Under the pieces are notes generated by a model, which had not been told where the DNA came from, did no database searches, and was given only the letters and a program-made list of their open reading frames with translations. Made by a program: the position numbers and the translations under genes. 6,321 bases of DNA from Gammaproteobacteria bacterium (GTDB lineage Bacteria; Pseudomonadota; Gammaproteobacteria; Steroidobacterales; Steroidobacteraceae), in assembly GCA_030040235.1 (NCBI GenBank), contig JASHUC010000512.1:1-6321 (forward strand), read 5' to 3'. Of the stretch, positions 5,366-6,321 are shown piece after piece. The first letter of the stretch is position 1; every line of letters begins with the position of its first letter.

Positions 5366-6321
5366 TCAGGTCGCCGCGCTGATCACGATATCGGAGAGAC
5401 GCTGGAAGCGCTCGACGTTGGCGTTGCTCTCCATCACGCCTGCGGACAAGCACACGAAGGTGAGATCGCGCTCAGGATCAACCCAGTAGAGCGTCGTGCC
5501 CGCGCCGTAGTTTCCGAATGTACCTGGCGATGCGAGCGTGCCGAAGAGATGATGGCGCATGGCCGTACCACGCAGCGAGAATCCGAGTCCGAGGTAGGCC
5601 GGCTCCGGCGCCCAGCCCAGGTCACGAGAGCGCGCGGCTTCGAGCTCGTTCGGCTTCTCCCCCGTCCAGTTGCGGCGCGCCAGCTCGAGCATCGCCGGTG
5701 ACACTACGCGACGGCCGTTGTGCGTTCCGCCCTGTCGCAGCATCTCGGCGAAGCGGAACATATCGGGCACCGTCGAGGCGATGCCGACCCACGGCATCTC
5801 TGCGTGCTCTTCCTCGAAGGCGCCGTTCGGACCGAGATTGCTGTGGCCTTTATGTCCGATCGGGTAGTTGCCGCGAAAGTCAGGCACGACCTTGCGCGAC
5901 TTCAAGTCCGCTCGCACGCCGACGGAGGTGTCCTTCATTCCGAGCGGATCGAGGATTTCCTCCTGGACGATCGTGCGGTACGGCCTGCGCTTGGGGTCGG
6001 TGCGGCGGACCGCCTCGCCGAGCAGCACGTGATTGACCAGCGGCGAATAGGAGACTTTCTCGCAGGGCGGATCGACAGGCCTGACCACCTCGATCACCGC
6101 GGCGACCATTTCGTCGAACCGATCGATGTACATCCCGGGCTTCACCTCGAAGATGATCGGGAACCCCGCCTGATGCGAAAGAAGATGCCAGACCTCGATG
6201 CGCTCGCGCCCGTGGCCGGAGAACTCGGGAATGATGTCGGTGATGCGCGTCGTGAGCGCGAAGTGGCCGAGCTCGATCGCGCGAAACGTGAGTACGTTGG
6301 TGAACGCCTTCGTCACCGAGA
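5366..6321 (-). CDS. Serine hydrolase, class C beta-lactamase fold (5' end outside window)
   Basis: The visible 318 residues are the part from the catalytic motif to the C-terminus. The very first complete codon, TCG at 6319-6317, begins S-V-T-K, the S-x-x-K motif giving the nucleophile and its Lys. About 50 residues on is HLLSHQAG, typical of this family, then YSPLVNHVLLGEAV with the Tyr of the Y-x-N-type second motif, EILDPLGMKDTSVG, and a late FGNYGAGTTLYW in the place of the KTG/HxG third motif. Relatives are penicillin-binding-protein-like esterases, peptidases and beta-lactamase-related enzymes; substrate cannot be told. The third motif having Asn-Tyr where His is common is worth noting. 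A signal peptide, if any, lies outside the window. The gene ends DIVISAAT at TGA 5368-5366 and converges on the lipoprotein gene, so it is a separate transcription unit. Confidence 0.92.
   Translation of the reverse strand, partial: SVTKAFTNVLTFRAIELGHFALTTRITDIIPEFSGHGRERIEVWHLLSHQAGFPIIFEVKPGMYIDRFDEMVAAVIEVVRPVDPPCEKVSYSPLVNHVLLGEAVRRTDPKRRPYRTIVQEEILDPLGMKDTSVGVRADLKSRKVVPDFRGNYPIGHKGHSNLGPNGAFEEEHAEMPWVGIASTVPDMFRFAEMLRQGGTHNGRRVVSPAMLELARRNWTGEKPNELEAARSRDLGWAPEPAYLGLGFSLRGTAMRHHLFGTLASPGTFGNYGAGTTLYWVDPERDLTFVCLSAGVMESNANVERFQRLSDIVISAAT

Noticed and set aside
5518..6036. Plus-strand frame of 172 codons antisense to the serine hydrolase
   Set aside because: Arg/Pro/Ser-rich shadow of a gene with clear catalytic motifs.

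Overview
The window is GC-rich, densely coding bacterial chromosome. Most genes have Shine-Dalgarno-like sites, many products carry Sec signal peptides, and one is a classical lipoprotein. Together with a YccF-family inner-membrane protein and a DUF6152 protein, this suggests a Gram-negative proteobacterium. A gammaproteobacterium of the Steroidobacterales/Nevskiales/Xanthomonadales type is my best guess, but it rests on family distribution remembered, not on a search. I see no rRNA, tRNA, CRISPR array, intact insertion sequence or phage gene.

Left half (about 1-2730), all on the minus strand. In transcription order: a 77-residue hypothetical protein (2730-2497); a 212-bp spacer holding a perfect 9-bp inverted repeat that may be a REP-type remnant; a secreted small cupin (2284-1838); a secreted CapA-like protein of the poly-gamma-glutamate/metallophosphatase fold (1774-566); a four-helix membrane protein whose ribosome site lies inside the end of the CapA-like gene (558-112); and the first codons of a further gene running off the left edge (86-1). 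The last four are tightly packed and look like one operon acting at the cell envelope.

Centre (2731-3053) is a 323-bp divergent spacer with no convincing gene. One frame in it encodes a startling Cys-rich stretch but has no usual start codon.

Right half, plus strand: a YccF-family membrane protein (3054-3443), then a run of three exported proteins: DUF6152 (3575-4024), an unrecognised periplasmic protein with a Gly/Phe/Arg-rich linker and a C-terminal Cys-bracketed motif (4052-4798), and a small lipoprotein (4869-5273). A perfect 8-bp inverted repeat overlaps the ribosome site of the first. Converging on them from the right edge is a class C beta-lactamase-fold serine hydrolase (6321-5366, minus), cut by the window exactly at its catalytic Ser.

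No recognisable defence, mobile or biosynthetic system is present. The window is best read as ordinary envelope and secretome genes with several unnamed families. The most useful leads are the secreted three-gene run with its leader hairpin, the ligand-depleted CapA-like protein in its operon, and the palindrome in the 2285-2496 spacer.
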